Notes: a model not told the origin generated them from the sequence alone. A DNA stretch of 16,619 bases from Lentisphaerota bacterium (GCA_012511845.1 JAAZFF010000467.1:1-16619); one strand, 5' to 3'. Positions 1 to 7,517 are shown, counted from the stretch's first letter. Made by a program: numbers and translations.

Positions 1-173
1 CCTCTGACGATCATCCCGCCCTCGGCGCGCGCATACCCTGCCTCCCAGGATGATGAGGTCTGGCGGAAAATTCCGCCTATCATAGTGACCATTACAAGAA
101 AGACGGCTGTTGCAACCATCATTTCAATCAGGGAGAAACCGCTTTTGCTGCCGTTGTTATAAAAGTTTTTCAT
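1..173 (-). CDS. Prepilin-type pseudopilin, GspJ-like (partial, C-terminus outside window)
   Basis: Only the first 57 codons are present; the gene runs off the left edge. The visible N-terminus has the class III signal of pilin-like proteins: a basic leader, cleavage expected between Gly12 and Phe13, then F-S-L-I-E with Glu17 as the +5 residue, followed by a hydrophobic helix (about residues 13-36). After it comes QTSSSWEAGYARAEGG, which resembles GspJ-type minor pseudopilins and the Verrucomicrobia 'Verru_Chthon cassette protein C' group. It begins 42 nt after the previous gene, with a GAGGTC-like ribosome site upstream of the ATG, so it is the seventh visible gene of the gspF operon. After cleavage and N-methylation it should be a minor subunit at the tip of an inner-membrane pseudopilus. 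The prepilin class is clear; the GspJ assignment rests on order and a short stretch. Confidence 0.8.
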   Translation of the reverse strand, partial: MKNFYNNGSKSGFSLIEMMVATAVFLVMVTMIGGIFRQTSSSWEAGYARAEGGMIVR

Positions 174-215
174 CTTGATTCTGACCTCAATTTATCCTGT
201 AGATTGACTGAGAAG

Positions 216-881
216 TCATGGCCTCCTGTAAAAATAAAATTCAGCGTGATAGAGCGGGTTGTCGAAATAAACTGCCGGAGAAACCTGATCGCTCGATACA
301 AGAGATATGGAGTATCGAGCGGGAAACTGGATGGAAGTGCCGCGCAGGCGCTTCGGCGTGTCGTCAATTTTAAGGATGCGTATTATGAATTGCGGCGGAA
401 GCAATACCGAGCCATTGCCCTGATTTATTGTTGCAGACTCCCTGTAAACGTAACGTGCCACAATCCGATCACTCCCCAGATTGTCATGTGCCACTCTGTC
501 TGAACCACCACCTGATCTGTCATAAAAAAGTTCTTTTGTCGCATCCGACAGTCCGGAGTCACTGTTAGCGCTCGATATTGTTTTAAGTCCGGAAACACCT
601 GACCCCGTATCAACGCCTGTACGGGAGGTGGCAGCACCCCAAAACTTGGATATATCATTCCAGTCTTCCACATTGTCGATCTGCCTTACATTTACCGCTA
701 CTGATTCGAAAAAAGAGTTGGCAAACGTTGATTGCTGCATATCAGCCTGAGACATTACGCTTTGCCGTAAACCGAGCGGGAAAAACGACAATAGGGCAAG
801 CAGTCCGCCCGCCGCTACAAGGATCGCCAGGTTGACTTCGATAAGTGAGAAAGCTCCTTTCCCGAAAGTCATTGTCTTCAT
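216..881 (-). CDS. Prepilin-type pseudopilin, GspI/PilV-like
   Basis: A 221-residue protein with a prepilin leader of ten residues. The cleavage site is Ala10-Phe11, then S-L-I-E with Glu15 at +5, and a membrane helix over about residues 11-33. The segment after the helix (LSFFPLGLRQSVMSQADMQQ) is typical of PilV/GspI-type minor pseudopilins. The residue before the cut is Ala instead of the usual Gly. The rest is a soluble domain ending in a Tyr/Phe-rich stretch (residues about 205-221). The ATG at 879-881 has a strong GGGAGG ribosome site five bases upstream. It lies 27 nt after the previous gene and 42 nt before the next, inside the gspF operon. It probably forms part of the tip complex of the pseudopilus. 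Class is certain; the GspI name is inference. Confidence 0.85.
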   Translation of the reverse strand: MKTMTFGKGAFSLIEVNLAILVAAGGLLALLSFFPLGLRQSVMSQADMQQSTFANSFFESVAVNVRQIDNVEDWNDISKFWGAATSRTGVDTGSGVSGLKTISSANSDSGLSDATKELFYDRSGGGSDRVAHDNLGSDRIVARYVYRESATINQGNGSVLLPPQFIIRILKIDDTPKRLRGTSIQFPARYSISLVSSDQVSPAVYFDNPLYHAEFYFYRRP

Positions 882-908
882 CTAACCTCCCAATTTTTCA
901 ATATTAAA

Positions 909-1823
909 TCAACCTTCAACTATTTTAATTTTACCACTTGTCTCTATCTTTACAGTAACTTTTTTGTCGGTATTCACTTCAAAAATCATGAACTCCAATG
1001 TGTTGCCATCTGAAGGTGCACTTCCATCAGCTTCAAAGAAAACACATTTGCCTTTTTCAAAGTTTCCACTTGAATCAAGAGTATACAGCTCTTTTCCAAA
1101 TGCATATCCTTGCGGTAACTGCTGTTCTGCAAAAAGTGTCCAGCCGTACTCATTGCCCGGCATAAAAGCTCTGGAATTCTCACCTCTCGGATTTGAGCTG
1201 AAACTCCCGCCGCTGAAGCGTAATCCCGCAACACCGAATACCCAGTTGCCTCCCCTTCGATTATGCCATGGAGGATAAATAACACGTGCCATAGCATTTT
1301 CTGTAAAGTCGAAGACATAATAGGAACCTGCTTTTTCCCTGCCTTCCTTGCCCTGAAGCATTCTTATAAAATCAAGGGCGGCATCGTCTCCTCCGAACTC
1401 AAGCGAACCGCGACCAAGATCAGCATCCCTGTCGTACACCCACAGGGCAGGTCCCACAGACGAAATTTTCGAGTCTCCCAGATAGCCGGGAATCTCCAAA
1501 CCTGATAATGTGCCCCACTTCGGCGGATAAGGCTCACCCTGAACCACCCCCGCCTTTCGGCACAGGATGTATTTATCGACATCTATGATCCATACATAAG
1601 TTCTCTGCCCGTCAACGCTTGCGTGTTGGCGGCATAATGTAAGAGCGTTGCGAAATGCGCGCGGTCCGGCGTTTTTTGAGATAGCGCTCATTATGCCTGT
1701 ATAACTGCTCACAACGACAAGGGACATTGCTACGATTATTCCCATTACCGCGATCAGCTCCAACAAAGTAAAACCGCCGATTTGCGAACGTCCATTCATT
1801 TTATTTTTCCGGTTAATATCCAT
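909..1823 (-). CDS. Prepilin-type pseudopilin, GspH/FimT-like
   Basis: About 304 residues from the ATG at 1821-1823. A TTG nine bases further upstream (1830-1832) has a better-placed AAGGGA ribosome site and may be the true start, giving 307 residues. The leader is basic and ends in Gly-Gly, followed by F-T-L-L-E and a hydrophobic helix. The cleavage is Gly17-Phe18 counted from the ATG. Just after the helix, RNALTLCRQHASVDGQRTYV resembles the GspH/FimT pattern of a helix followed by a short beta strand. The remaining 200 residues are longer than a normal GspH (about 170-190 in total) and end in a beta-rich stretch (TDKKVTVKIETSGKIKIVEG). It is the fifth gene of the operon, 28 nt after its neighbour. 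It is probably a minor pseudopilin; nothing points to enzymatic activity. Confidence 0.82.
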   Translation of the reverse strand: MDINRKNKMNGRSQIGGFTLLELIAVMGIIVAMSLVVVSSYTGIMSAISKNAGPRAFRNALTLCRQHASVDGQRTYVWIIDVDKYILCRKAGVVQGEPYPPKWGTLSGLEIPGYLGDSKISSVGPALWVYDRDADLGRGSLEFGGDDAALDFIRMLQGKEGREKAGSYYVFDFTENAMARVIYPPWHNRRGGNWVFGVAGLRFSGGSFSSNPRGENSRAFMPGNEYGWTLFAEQQLPQGYAFGKELYTLDSSGNFEKGKCVFFEADGSAPSDGNTLEFMIFEVNTDKKVTVKIETSGKIKIVEG

Positions 1824-1860
1824 AATGCTCAATTTTTCCCTTCAGATGCTGCGGAGCGCA

Positions 1861-2556
1861 TTAAAACCCTACACTAACCTTGTCGTTGAGAAGGTCAAAA
1901 CGTACGACAAAAGGCATCGCAGCCCGAACAGCTCCCGATCTGTCGGCTGATTTAAATCTGTAACTGGACCCTCCCCCTGCTGAATCTTTTTTATACGAAC
2001 AGGAATTGTTGCTGCAGTAAACGGCATCAAGATCTGAGAGCTCTCCACATTTCGGGCACCTTATCCAGTCTGCCCAGTAAACTAATGTGCGGGAATTCCT
2101 CCGTGCAGTCACACCCGCCTTAGAATTACCCTCTATCACGTGTTTCAAATTTGCAACATCAAATGTAGGGTAATCCGTCGTTGGAACTGATGTACTCAGA
2201 TGTTCAGAAGTTTCAATATAGTTCTTTTTTGCACCACCGTAATCAACATTAAGAAGCCTGTCAAAAACTTCATAATTATTTTCCCGGAAAGAAAAACTGA
2301 AGTTTACCTTGCCGCCTTTTCTCTGCGGCTTCACATTGGTTGGAAGCGGCCAGCGCTTCTGATCGTGCCAGTACTCCACGATTGCAGCCTGCAGAAGCGC
2401 TGCTTCTGCCTGACGCCCCTGCCGCCCTGCCACTCTGAACGATTTGAATATTGCCGGTGCGAGCAGCCCCATAAGAATGGAAACTACTGCCAGGACAAGA
2501 AGCATCTCTACCAGCGTAAAACCTTCTTTAAAACGATTAACGTATTTTATATTCAT
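1861..2556 (-). CDS. Prepilin-type pseudopilin with an embedded zinc-ribbon-like module
   Basis: 231 residues. The N-terminus is a standard prepilin signal: Gly12 before Phe13, T-L-V-E with Glu17 at +5, and a hydrophobic helix to about residue 38. A helical region (A-E-A-A-L-L-Q-A-A-I-V-E-Y-W, residues 50-63) fits the first part of a GspG-like globular domain. Unusually, residues 167-186 hold C-P-K-C, ten residues, then C-S-N-N-S-C: four cysteines in CxxC-x10-CxxxxC spacing, as in zinc-ribbon or rubredoxin-like knuckles. The domain continues to residue 231, so the module is an insertion, not a C-terminal add-on. It is fourth in the operon. In the periplasm the cysteines could bind metal or form disulfides. 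The pseudopilin role is secure; metal binding is inference. Confidence 0.82.
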   Translation of the reverse strand: MNIKYVNRFKEGFTLVEMLLVLAVVSILMGLLAPAIFKSFRVAGRQGRQAEAALLQAAIVEYWHDQKRWPLPTNVKPQRKGGKVNFSFSFRENNYEVFDRLLNVDYGGAKKNYIETSEHLSTSVPTTDYPTFDVANLKHVIEGNSKAGVTARRNSRTLVYWADWIRCPKCGELSDLDAVYCSNNSCSYKKDSAGGGSSYRFKSADRSGAVRAAMPFVVRFDLLNDKVSVGF

Positions 2557-2607
2557 TACAGAATTCCGGACTAAATTATTCTTTATATCGCCATTTAAGC
2601 AGGCAAT

Positions 2608-3306
2608 TTACCATGAAGTAAGTACCCTGTTTTCTTTTTCATCTGCATATACCCAGGCAACAGCACTCTTTCGCAGCACCAGCTGGTTGCCATTCGAATC
2701 TAGCGCAGCAGAGCCGAGCTTTGATGGTATTGTAATAAGATTGTCGCCATCCATATCCAGGATTACACGGATAGTTCCAGCATCCAGGATAGGACGCACT
2801 GATTCTTCCCCCTCAGCGGCATCCTTTAAATGACGTTCTGTCCAAGGTGCAATGATACCCCATCTCTGCTGCATTGCCGAGCGACCAAAACGCTTATCCT
2901 TCGGCCAGGTATTTATGTTGTTCCAACCGTAACGTACTCCGCCTCTTTTGGCGTTGTAACGAACTTTATCGTACTCTTCGAATTCGTGCTCTTTTTCCCA
3001 CCAGTTCATTAAGCCTGATGCAGGAGGAGTCATTGTAAACATCAGGTCTCCGCCTACTTTTTCTACCTGCCCGGCATACTCCGATATTAACTCCGAAGAG
3101 GGATATCGGCGATAATCCATTCGAATAGACTCCCAGGTTGATGCCACCTGGGAGCACAAGTCCCTGCCTCTCGTATCCCATGCACGCTGCCTGACCAGGT
3201 TCAATGCCGGGAAAAGCAGCGCCATTACGATTCCGATAACAGCCATTACCACCAGAAGCTCTATCAGCGTAAACGCATTTCTATTCAACCTGTTGATTTT
3301 AAGCAT
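2608..3306 (-). CDS. Prepilin-type pseudopilin with an Asp-rich loop
   Basis: 232 residues from the ATG at 3304-3306, which has GGAG eight bases upstream; a GTG directly before it is an alternative. The leader ends Asn-Ala, then Phe12 and T-L-I-E with Glu16 at +5, followed by a hydrophobic helix to about residue 35. Residue -1 is Ala. The soluble part contains Trp-rich stretches and, at residues 184-191, the sequence D-M-D-G-D-N-L-I. This matches the first half of an EF-hand/dockerin calcium loop (Asp184, Asp186, Asp188). The C-terminus (S-A-V-A-W-V-Y-A) has the beta strand seen in many pseudopilins of this phylum group. It lies 13 nt downstream of the gspG-like gene and is probably translated together with it. 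The exact pseudopilin class is not recognisable. Confidence 0.83.
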   Translation of the reverse strand: MLKINRLNRNAFTLIELLVVMAVIGIVMALLFPALNLVRQRAWDTRGRDLCSQVASTWESIRMDYRRYPSSELISEYAGQVEKVGGDLMFTMTPPASGLMNWWEKEHEFEEYDKVRYNAKRGGVRYGWNNINTWPKDKRFGRSAMQQRWGIIAPWTERHLKDAAEGEESVRPILDAGTIRVILDMDGDNLITIPSKLGSAALDSNGNQLVLRKSAVAWVYADEKENRVLTSW

Positions 3307-3322
3307 CACAAAATCTCCGCTT

Positions 3323-4177
3323 TTATTCCTGTCCTGCTACTATATCATCTGCCGTGCCCGATTTCCCGTCAGGACCTCTTGACCATAATTTGAAAGTATC
3401 GTACGGTGGGTGCGACTCATACAAAAGCTCGCGTTCCCAGCCATCCCATATCGTTATATACAGATTAGAATAGTAATCCTTCGTAATCGGATGCATCCGT
3501 CTTACTAGCCCTGGTGCTCGTACTACCCCGTAACTTGTAGTCTTTCCATCAGCATCTATAGACGCCCCCAAGTGTTGAACAATGCGCCTGGATGCTGCGA
3601 TGTCCTTGGGGATGTCGCCAATCCTGCCCCCTCTGCGGCGCGGATTATAATCGCCCCACTGGTTTATCGACTGTTCAGGATCAAACGTTCCGCGACCATC
3701 GTCGTACTTGCCTCCCAAAAAGAAATCAGGACCACGATCCCCGTGGCCGTTATAACGTGGAAAGAAGAATGAAAGAAGACCAAACGTATAGACGACACCG
3801 GCACCGTCACTGCTCCACAAGTTGTCATTTCTTGAAGCGTTCTTCAAGCTTTGTGCCATTGGCAGATCAAGTATAGCCCCACGCGGATTCTTGCTTCTGT
3901 CCTGCAGATGTGCGTACTCATATCTTACAGGCTGTGCCATCTCCGGTGACGTGTGCGCATAACTCGGCACCGGAGGGTATTTACCATAAATAGAATGAAA
4001 CTCCTCAATAGCGCCGGCTACGGCCTCTACAACCTTGCGAGTACGGGCTATCTCGTTATTCTCCGCCACAAGACCGCCCATATTGAAGAGCATGGCGGCA
4101 AGTATGATGATTATTACGATCACCACCAGAACTTCAAGCAGCGTAAAGCCTCGATTATGGTTCAGGTTTTTTTTCAT
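3323..4177 (-). CDS. gspG: Major pseudopilin, GspG-like (extended)
   Basis: 284 residues, about twice a normal GspG (about 140). The leader is MKKNLNHNRG, cut between Gly10 and Phe11, then T-L-L-E with Glu15 at +5 and a strongly hydrophobic helix. After it come the GspG-type helix (R-K-V-V-E-A-V-A-G-A-I-E-E-F) and Y-G-K-Y-P-P. The C-terminus has W-D-G-W-E-R-E-L-L-Y and S-R-G-P-D-G-K-S-G-T-A-D-D-I, the calcium-binding loop of major pseudopilins. The extra length lies between these parts (about residues 75-225). In type II secretion GspG builds the shaft of the pseudopilus and calcium stabilises it. It is the second gene, 40 nt after gspF, as in many gsp operons. It could also serve a pilus-like fibre rather than secretion. 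Confidence 0.85.
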   Translation of the reverse strand: MKKNLNHNRGFTLLEVLVVIVIIIILAAMLFNMGGLVAENNEIARTRKVVEAVAGAIEEFHSIYGKYPPVPSYAHTSPEMAQPVRYEYAHLQDRSKNPRGAILDLPMAQSLKNASRNDNLWSSDGAGVVYTFGLLSFFFPRYNGHGDRGPDFFLGGKYDDGRGTFDPEQSINQWGDYNPRRRGGRIGDIPKDIAASRRIVQHLGASIDADGKTTSYGVVRAPGLVRRMHPITKDYYSNLYITIWDGWERELLYESHPPYDTFKLWSRGPDGKSGTADDIVAGQE

Positions 4178-4217
4178 TTTCTTTTCACCTCATCATCTAT
4201 AGCGAATTCTGATACGG

Positions 4218-5477
4218 CTAACCGCTCAATCCGCCGATCATCGCCATCATAGGCTGGAACATGGCAATAACGATTGTACCGACTATTAAAGCCAGAACTA
4301 CAATCATTATAGGTTCGATAATAGAAGTCATCGCTTCAACAGCGTTATCTACCTCATCATCATATGTATTGGCAACGCGCTCAAGCATATCCGGCAACGC
4401 CCCCGTCTCTTCACCTACCCCCACCATGCTTACAACCATGGCAGGGAAAACCTTTGCGCGTTCCATGGGCGGGATCATGCTGTCGCCCTCTTTCACGCTT
4501 TCATGAATTTCCTGATAAGCGTTGGCAACTATCATGTTGCCGGAAGTGTCGCGTACAATATCCAGTGCCTGGAGAACCGGCACACCGGACTGCATCAAGG
4601 TGCCGAGTGTTCGTGTTGTTCTGCCAACAGCAGACTTGAGAACAAGATCCCCGACGCCGGGAATTTTTAGTTTAAGCTGGTCAAAAATCAACTTCCCTCT
4701 TTTAGTTCTGTTTATCAAGTTCACGATAATTACCAGAAGTACAATGCCTATGAGCACAATCAGCCCGTCGTCAACCACAGCATTACTTATGCCCATTACA
4801 AAACGTGTCATCGGAGGCATTTGATTAGCTCCCATAAGATCGGCAAATACTTTTTCGAATTCAGGAATAACTTTAACCATAAGAAACGCCGTAATTCCGA
4901 TTGCAACAAGCATCACTACAATCGGATACGTCATGGCACTTTTAACTTTGTTTTTTATCTTTTCTGATTTCTCAAGAAATTCAGCAAGGCGCGTAAGTGA
5001 CTGTTCAACCTGACCGCCTGCTTCACCTGCCTTTGTCATATTTACAAAAAGATTGTCGAAATACCGCGGATGCTGGGACAGCGCTTCGGAAAAGGTTGAT
5101 CCAGATTCCACAGATGCCCCGATACTAGCCAGCGTCTCTTTCATATCGGCATTTTTAGCCTGATTCTGAAGTATTCGCAGCCCGCGTACGAGTGGCAGCC
5201 CGGACTCTACAAGTGTTGCCAGCTGTCTCGTCAACACCATTAAATCCTTTGCTTTTACGCGCCCGCGAAGAAATTTCGGCAGCCTGAGATTAATCTCCAT
5301 CGAGCCCAGACCACCCTTTGCCTTTTGACCTCCCTGAGCACTGACCGGAGTTACAGATTGCGGGAACAACCGGTTTTGACGCAAGAACGCAATAGCCTGA
5401 GATTGATCATTTGCGTCTACTGTACCACGTTGTTCCTTGCCGTCGTTGTCTATGGCAACATAGTTGAACCTCTGCAT
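4218..5477 (-). CDS. gspF: Type II secretion / type IV pilus inner-membrane platform protein GspF (PilC family)
   Basis: 419 residues, the usual length of GspF/PilC. An N-terminal region (residues about 1-45) has the family start Y-V-A-I-D-N-D-G-K and Gly-Thr-Val, then two repeated cytoplasmic four-helix domains (about 79-202 and 282-404). Each has the R-Q-L-A-T-L-V-E-S-G-L-P / T-L-M-Q-S-G-V-P signature and a G-E-x-(T/A)-G motif (G151-E-A-G, G355-E-E-T-G). Membrane helices are near 184-204, 236-255 and 388-408. The protein couples the assembly ATPase to pseudopilin insertion. The ATG has GGAG nine bases upstream. It is the first gene of the operon: upstream is 600 bp without coding sequence, so the ATPase gene gspE is not next to it. 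Two-domain structure and motifs make the family certain; secretion versus pilus use is open. Confidence 0.95.
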   Translation of the reverse strand: MQRFNYVAIDNDGKEQRGTVDANDQSQAIAFLRQNRLFPQSVTPVSAQGGQKAKGGLGSMEINLRLPKFLRGRVKAKDLMVLTRQLATLVESGLPLVRGLRILQNQAKNADMKETLASIGASVESGSTFSEALSQHPRYFDNLFVNMTKAGEAGGQVEQSLTRLAEFLEKSEKIKNKVKSAMTYPIVVMLVAIGITAFLMVKVIPEFEKVFADLMGANQMPPMTRFVMGISNAVVDDGLIVLIGIVLLVIIVNLINRTKRGKLIFDQLKLKIPGVGDLVLKSAVGRTTRTLGTLMQSGVPVLQALDIVRDTSGNMIVANAYQEIHESVKEGDSMIPPMERAKVFPAMVVSMVGVGEETGALPDMLERVANTYDDEVDNAVEAMTSIIEPIMIVVLALIVGTIVIAMFQPMMAMIGGLSG

Positions 5478-5619
5478 ATTTAATCTCTCCGAAATGATTG
5501 TCCTTAATCTGCTTGCGCCCGCGTCATGAATTACCGTTAAAAAGTTACTTTGAACACTAATCCGAAGGCATATCGCCCGAATTTATGTGCGAGACACGAT
5601 GGCGCTGATTTTTGAGGTA

Positions 5620-5648
5620 AGTGTAACAAATCAAGCTGATTTAAACAA
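5620..5648 (-). promoter_or_regulatory. Possible promoter of the gspF-pseudopilin operon
   Basis: On the minus strand, TTGTTT (5643-5648) and TACACT (5620-5625) are 17 bp apart, with TGT directly before the -10 (extended -10). The -35 matches only three of six consensus bases. Transcription would start near 5613 and leave a leader of about 135 nt before gspF. This is the best candidate in the gap, but weak. Confidence 0.25.
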
Positions 5649-5700
5649 CAGTAAATCTGCCGAAACTGTCATTTTCTGTCACCCTCCTGCTGAGCAAGGA

Positions 5701-6001
5701 TAGGGCGCGTTTCTCCGCAAACCGCCATGTTACAGAGAAGGTAGGGCGAGTTTCTCCGCAAACCGCCGTGTTACAGAGAAGGTAGGGCGCGTTTCTCCCG
5801 GCTTCGTCCGCCAACTACGCCGGGGCAAGCCGCAAACCGCCGTGCTACAGAGAAGGTAGGGCGAGTTTCTCCAGGCTTCGTCCGCCAACTACGCCGGGGC
5901 AAGCCGCAAACCGCCGTGCTACAGAGAAGGTAGGGCGAGTTTCTCCGCAAACCGCCGTGTTACAGAGAAGGTAGGGCGCGTTTCTCCGCAAACCGCCGTT
6001 A
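5701..6001. repeat. Tandem repeat array with 41-bp and 74-bp unit forms
   Basis: Five full head-to-tail units and one truncated unit. Short units (41 bp) are at 5701-5741, 5742-5782 and 5931-5971; long units (74 bp) at 5783-5856 and 5857-5930; a partial copy at 5972 to about 6001. Each begins TAGGGCG(C/A)GTTTCTCC and ends TTACAGAGAAGG or CTACAGAGAAGG. The long form is the short one with a 33-bp insert between TTTCTCC and GCAAACCGCC; the insert starts GGCTTCGTCC and ends GGGGCAAGCC, so its ends (GGCTT/AAGCC) are complementary. Copies differ by a few substitutions (GCGCG versus GCGAG, GTGTT versus GTGCT), meaning recent duplication with some drift. Reading frames through it are repeat artefacts. 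Confidence 0.95.
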
Positions 6002-6089
6002 CTGATGGGTGATAGCCGGGTCCCTGGAGAGCGAATGTCCTCAGGGGCCGTGGCTGCCAAAAACCACGCTCAGACGTTATTGAATCCAA

Positions 6090-7517
6090 TCACTTATTGT
6101 CAAGAAAATGGCTGTGCCAGCGCAGGTCTTCAGTAACTTCCTCTGAGCTGTTAGAAACATGACAGGGCTGCTCCGTTTTGATGCTCCATGCAACAAGCTC
6201 TTCCATGAGGCGAGTTTGTACATGTGCCAGCTGCGGATCTCCATAACGATTCTTCAGCTCATCCGGATCTTCCAGGATATCATACAGCTCCCAGTAATTA
6301 TTACGTCCGTTCGGTATTACGCTTAGCTTGTGTGTACGACTGCGAACTCCCTTTGCGAGAAGTCTCTCGAAGAAAACATAATCTTTTCCGGGGTAGTAAG
6401 GCAGGTCGGTCAGAGCTGAAACGTGGCTTTTACCCTGTACTGAAGGCGGCGTTTCCAAACCCGCCAGATCGCACAATGTGGGATACATATCAATCGTTTC
6501 ACAAAGATCAAAATGCATATTCCTGTCCGTATGCCCTTTCCAGTACCATACATATGGCACACGCATAATAGAGTCATAGGTCGAGGAATTCTTGCCCAGC
6601 ATGCCATGATAGCCGCCGAAGTCTCCGTGGTCTGCACAGAAAACAATGATTGTATTATCCAGCTTGCCGGTCTGCTCAAGATGATCAATTATTCTGCCGA
6701 CTTGCTGGTCTATAAGAGACATCAAACCGTAGTAACCGGCAAGTCCCTCTCTCAGGGCATCCTCTCCCAGCACCCATGCCTTCCAGAGATTTTCACAACC
6801 TGCACGCGCATGCATTGCCTTGCTGTCAAACCATTTCGGATCGTAAGGCGGGATTGTCAACTTCTCAGGATCGTACTTCACGGGAGCATCTTCCGGAGGT
6901 GTGTGCGGTGCGTGCGGTCGCTCAAAGCTGCACCAGACAAAGAAAGGATCGGAACTTTCAGAAATAAAATCAATCGTTTGATCTGCAGTCCAGGTTTCAT
7001 TGCAATCCGCAGCTTTCAAACCGGACTTGCCGGCTGCAAAGCGCTGCGTCGTTTCCTGCGACATCTTCTTCTCTTTTTCCATGTATATATCAAGAAGTCC
7101 TTTTTCCTCAAGATATTCATAGTATGCCGGCTTACCGAATGGGTTATCGCAGCAATGCGCAATACTGTCGAATCCTGCATCTTTCTCAAATACGCCAAGG
7201 TGCAGCTTACCGAAGGCTCCTGTTCTGTAGCCTGCTTTTTCCTTGAGATATCCAGGCAGCGGAGTATTGACACTCTGCGGGGTGGAAGCCTCGTGGTTTC
7301 TCATCACACGATGCGTATGCACATATTGCCCGGTCAGGTATGAAACACGGGAGGGCTGGCAGATTGGCTCTGCTGCGAAACAGTTTCGGAAGCAGACCCC
7401 TTTTTCAATCAATTGGTCAATGTTTGGAGTCTTAACATCCGGATGATTCAGGCCGGAAAAGCACTCCGCATTCCACTGGTCAGTCATTATATAAAGAATA
7501 TTCGGCTTCACGCTCAT
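6090..7517 (-). CDS. Sulfatase (formylglycine-dependent, alkaline phosphatase superfamily)
   Basis: 475 residues, normal for a type I sulfatase that hydrolyses sulfate esters. The start P-N-I-L-Y-I-M-T-D-Q-W gives metal ligand Asp13. Residues 53-57 are C-Q-P-S-R, the CxPxR signature in which Cys53 would be converted to formylglycine, followed by L-T-G-Q at 61-64. Further active-site elements are Lys104 and His106 (F-G-K-L-H), the A-D-H-G-D at 295-299 and Lys309. There is no signal peptide, so the enzyme should be cytoplasmic, acting on imported small sulfated compounds rather than on polymers outside. The ATG has AAAGGAG nine bases upstream, and a TATAAT box lies at 7537-7542 on this strand without a good -35. 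It stands alone; no sulfatase-activating enzyme or transporter is adjacent. Substrate cannot be read from sequence. Confidence 0.93.
   Translation of the reverse strand: MSVKPNILYIMTDQWNAECFSGLNHPDVKTPNIDQLIEKGVCFRNCFAAEPICQPSRVSYLTGQYVHTHRVMRNHEASTPQSVNTPLPGYLKEKAGYRTGAFGKLHLGVFEKDAGFDSIAHCCDNPFGKPAYYEYLEEKGLLDIYMEKEKKMSQETTQRFAAGKSGLKAADCNETWTADQTIDFISESSDPFFVWCSFERPHAPHTPPEDAPVKYDPEKLTIPPYDPKWFDSKAMHARAGCENLWKAWVLGEDALREGLAGYYGLMSLIDQQVGRIIDHLEQTGKLDNTIIVFCADHGDFGGYHGMLGKNSSTYDSIMRVPYVWYWKGHTDRNMHFDLCETIDMYPTLCDLAGLETPPSVQGKSHVSALTDLPYYPGKDYVFFERLLAKGVRSRTHKLSVIPNGRNNYWELYDILEDPDELKNRYGDPQLAHVQTRLMEELVAWSIKTEQPCHVSNSSEEVTEDLRWHSHFLDNK

Larger units (their letters stand above)
5478..6089. 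other. Non-coding region between gspF and the sulfatase gene
   Basis: 612 bp with no supportable gene. The part near gspF (5478-5700) should hold the operon promoter and a leader; the part from 5701 to 6001 is a GC-rich tandem repeat (see separate entry). From 6002 to 6089, on the minus strand, comes the sulfatase 3' flank with a short CGTGG/CCACG hairpin but no T-run, so I do not call a terminator there. Confidence 0.7.

Noticed and set aside
5701..6001. CRISPR-like array
   Set aside because: Units are directly head-to-tail without unique spacers; the only extra sequence (33 bp) is the same in both long units. No cas genes nearby.
5845..6060. A 71-codon minus-strand frame inside the tandem repeat
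   Set aside because: It is built almost wholly of repeat units, has no ribosome site, and its sequence follows the repeat period rather than protein-like composition.
6513..7343. Plus-strand frame of 276 codons opposite the sulfatase
   Set aside because: Antisense shadow of a gene with clear sulfatase motifs; starts without ribosome site and has atypical Cys/His-rich composition.
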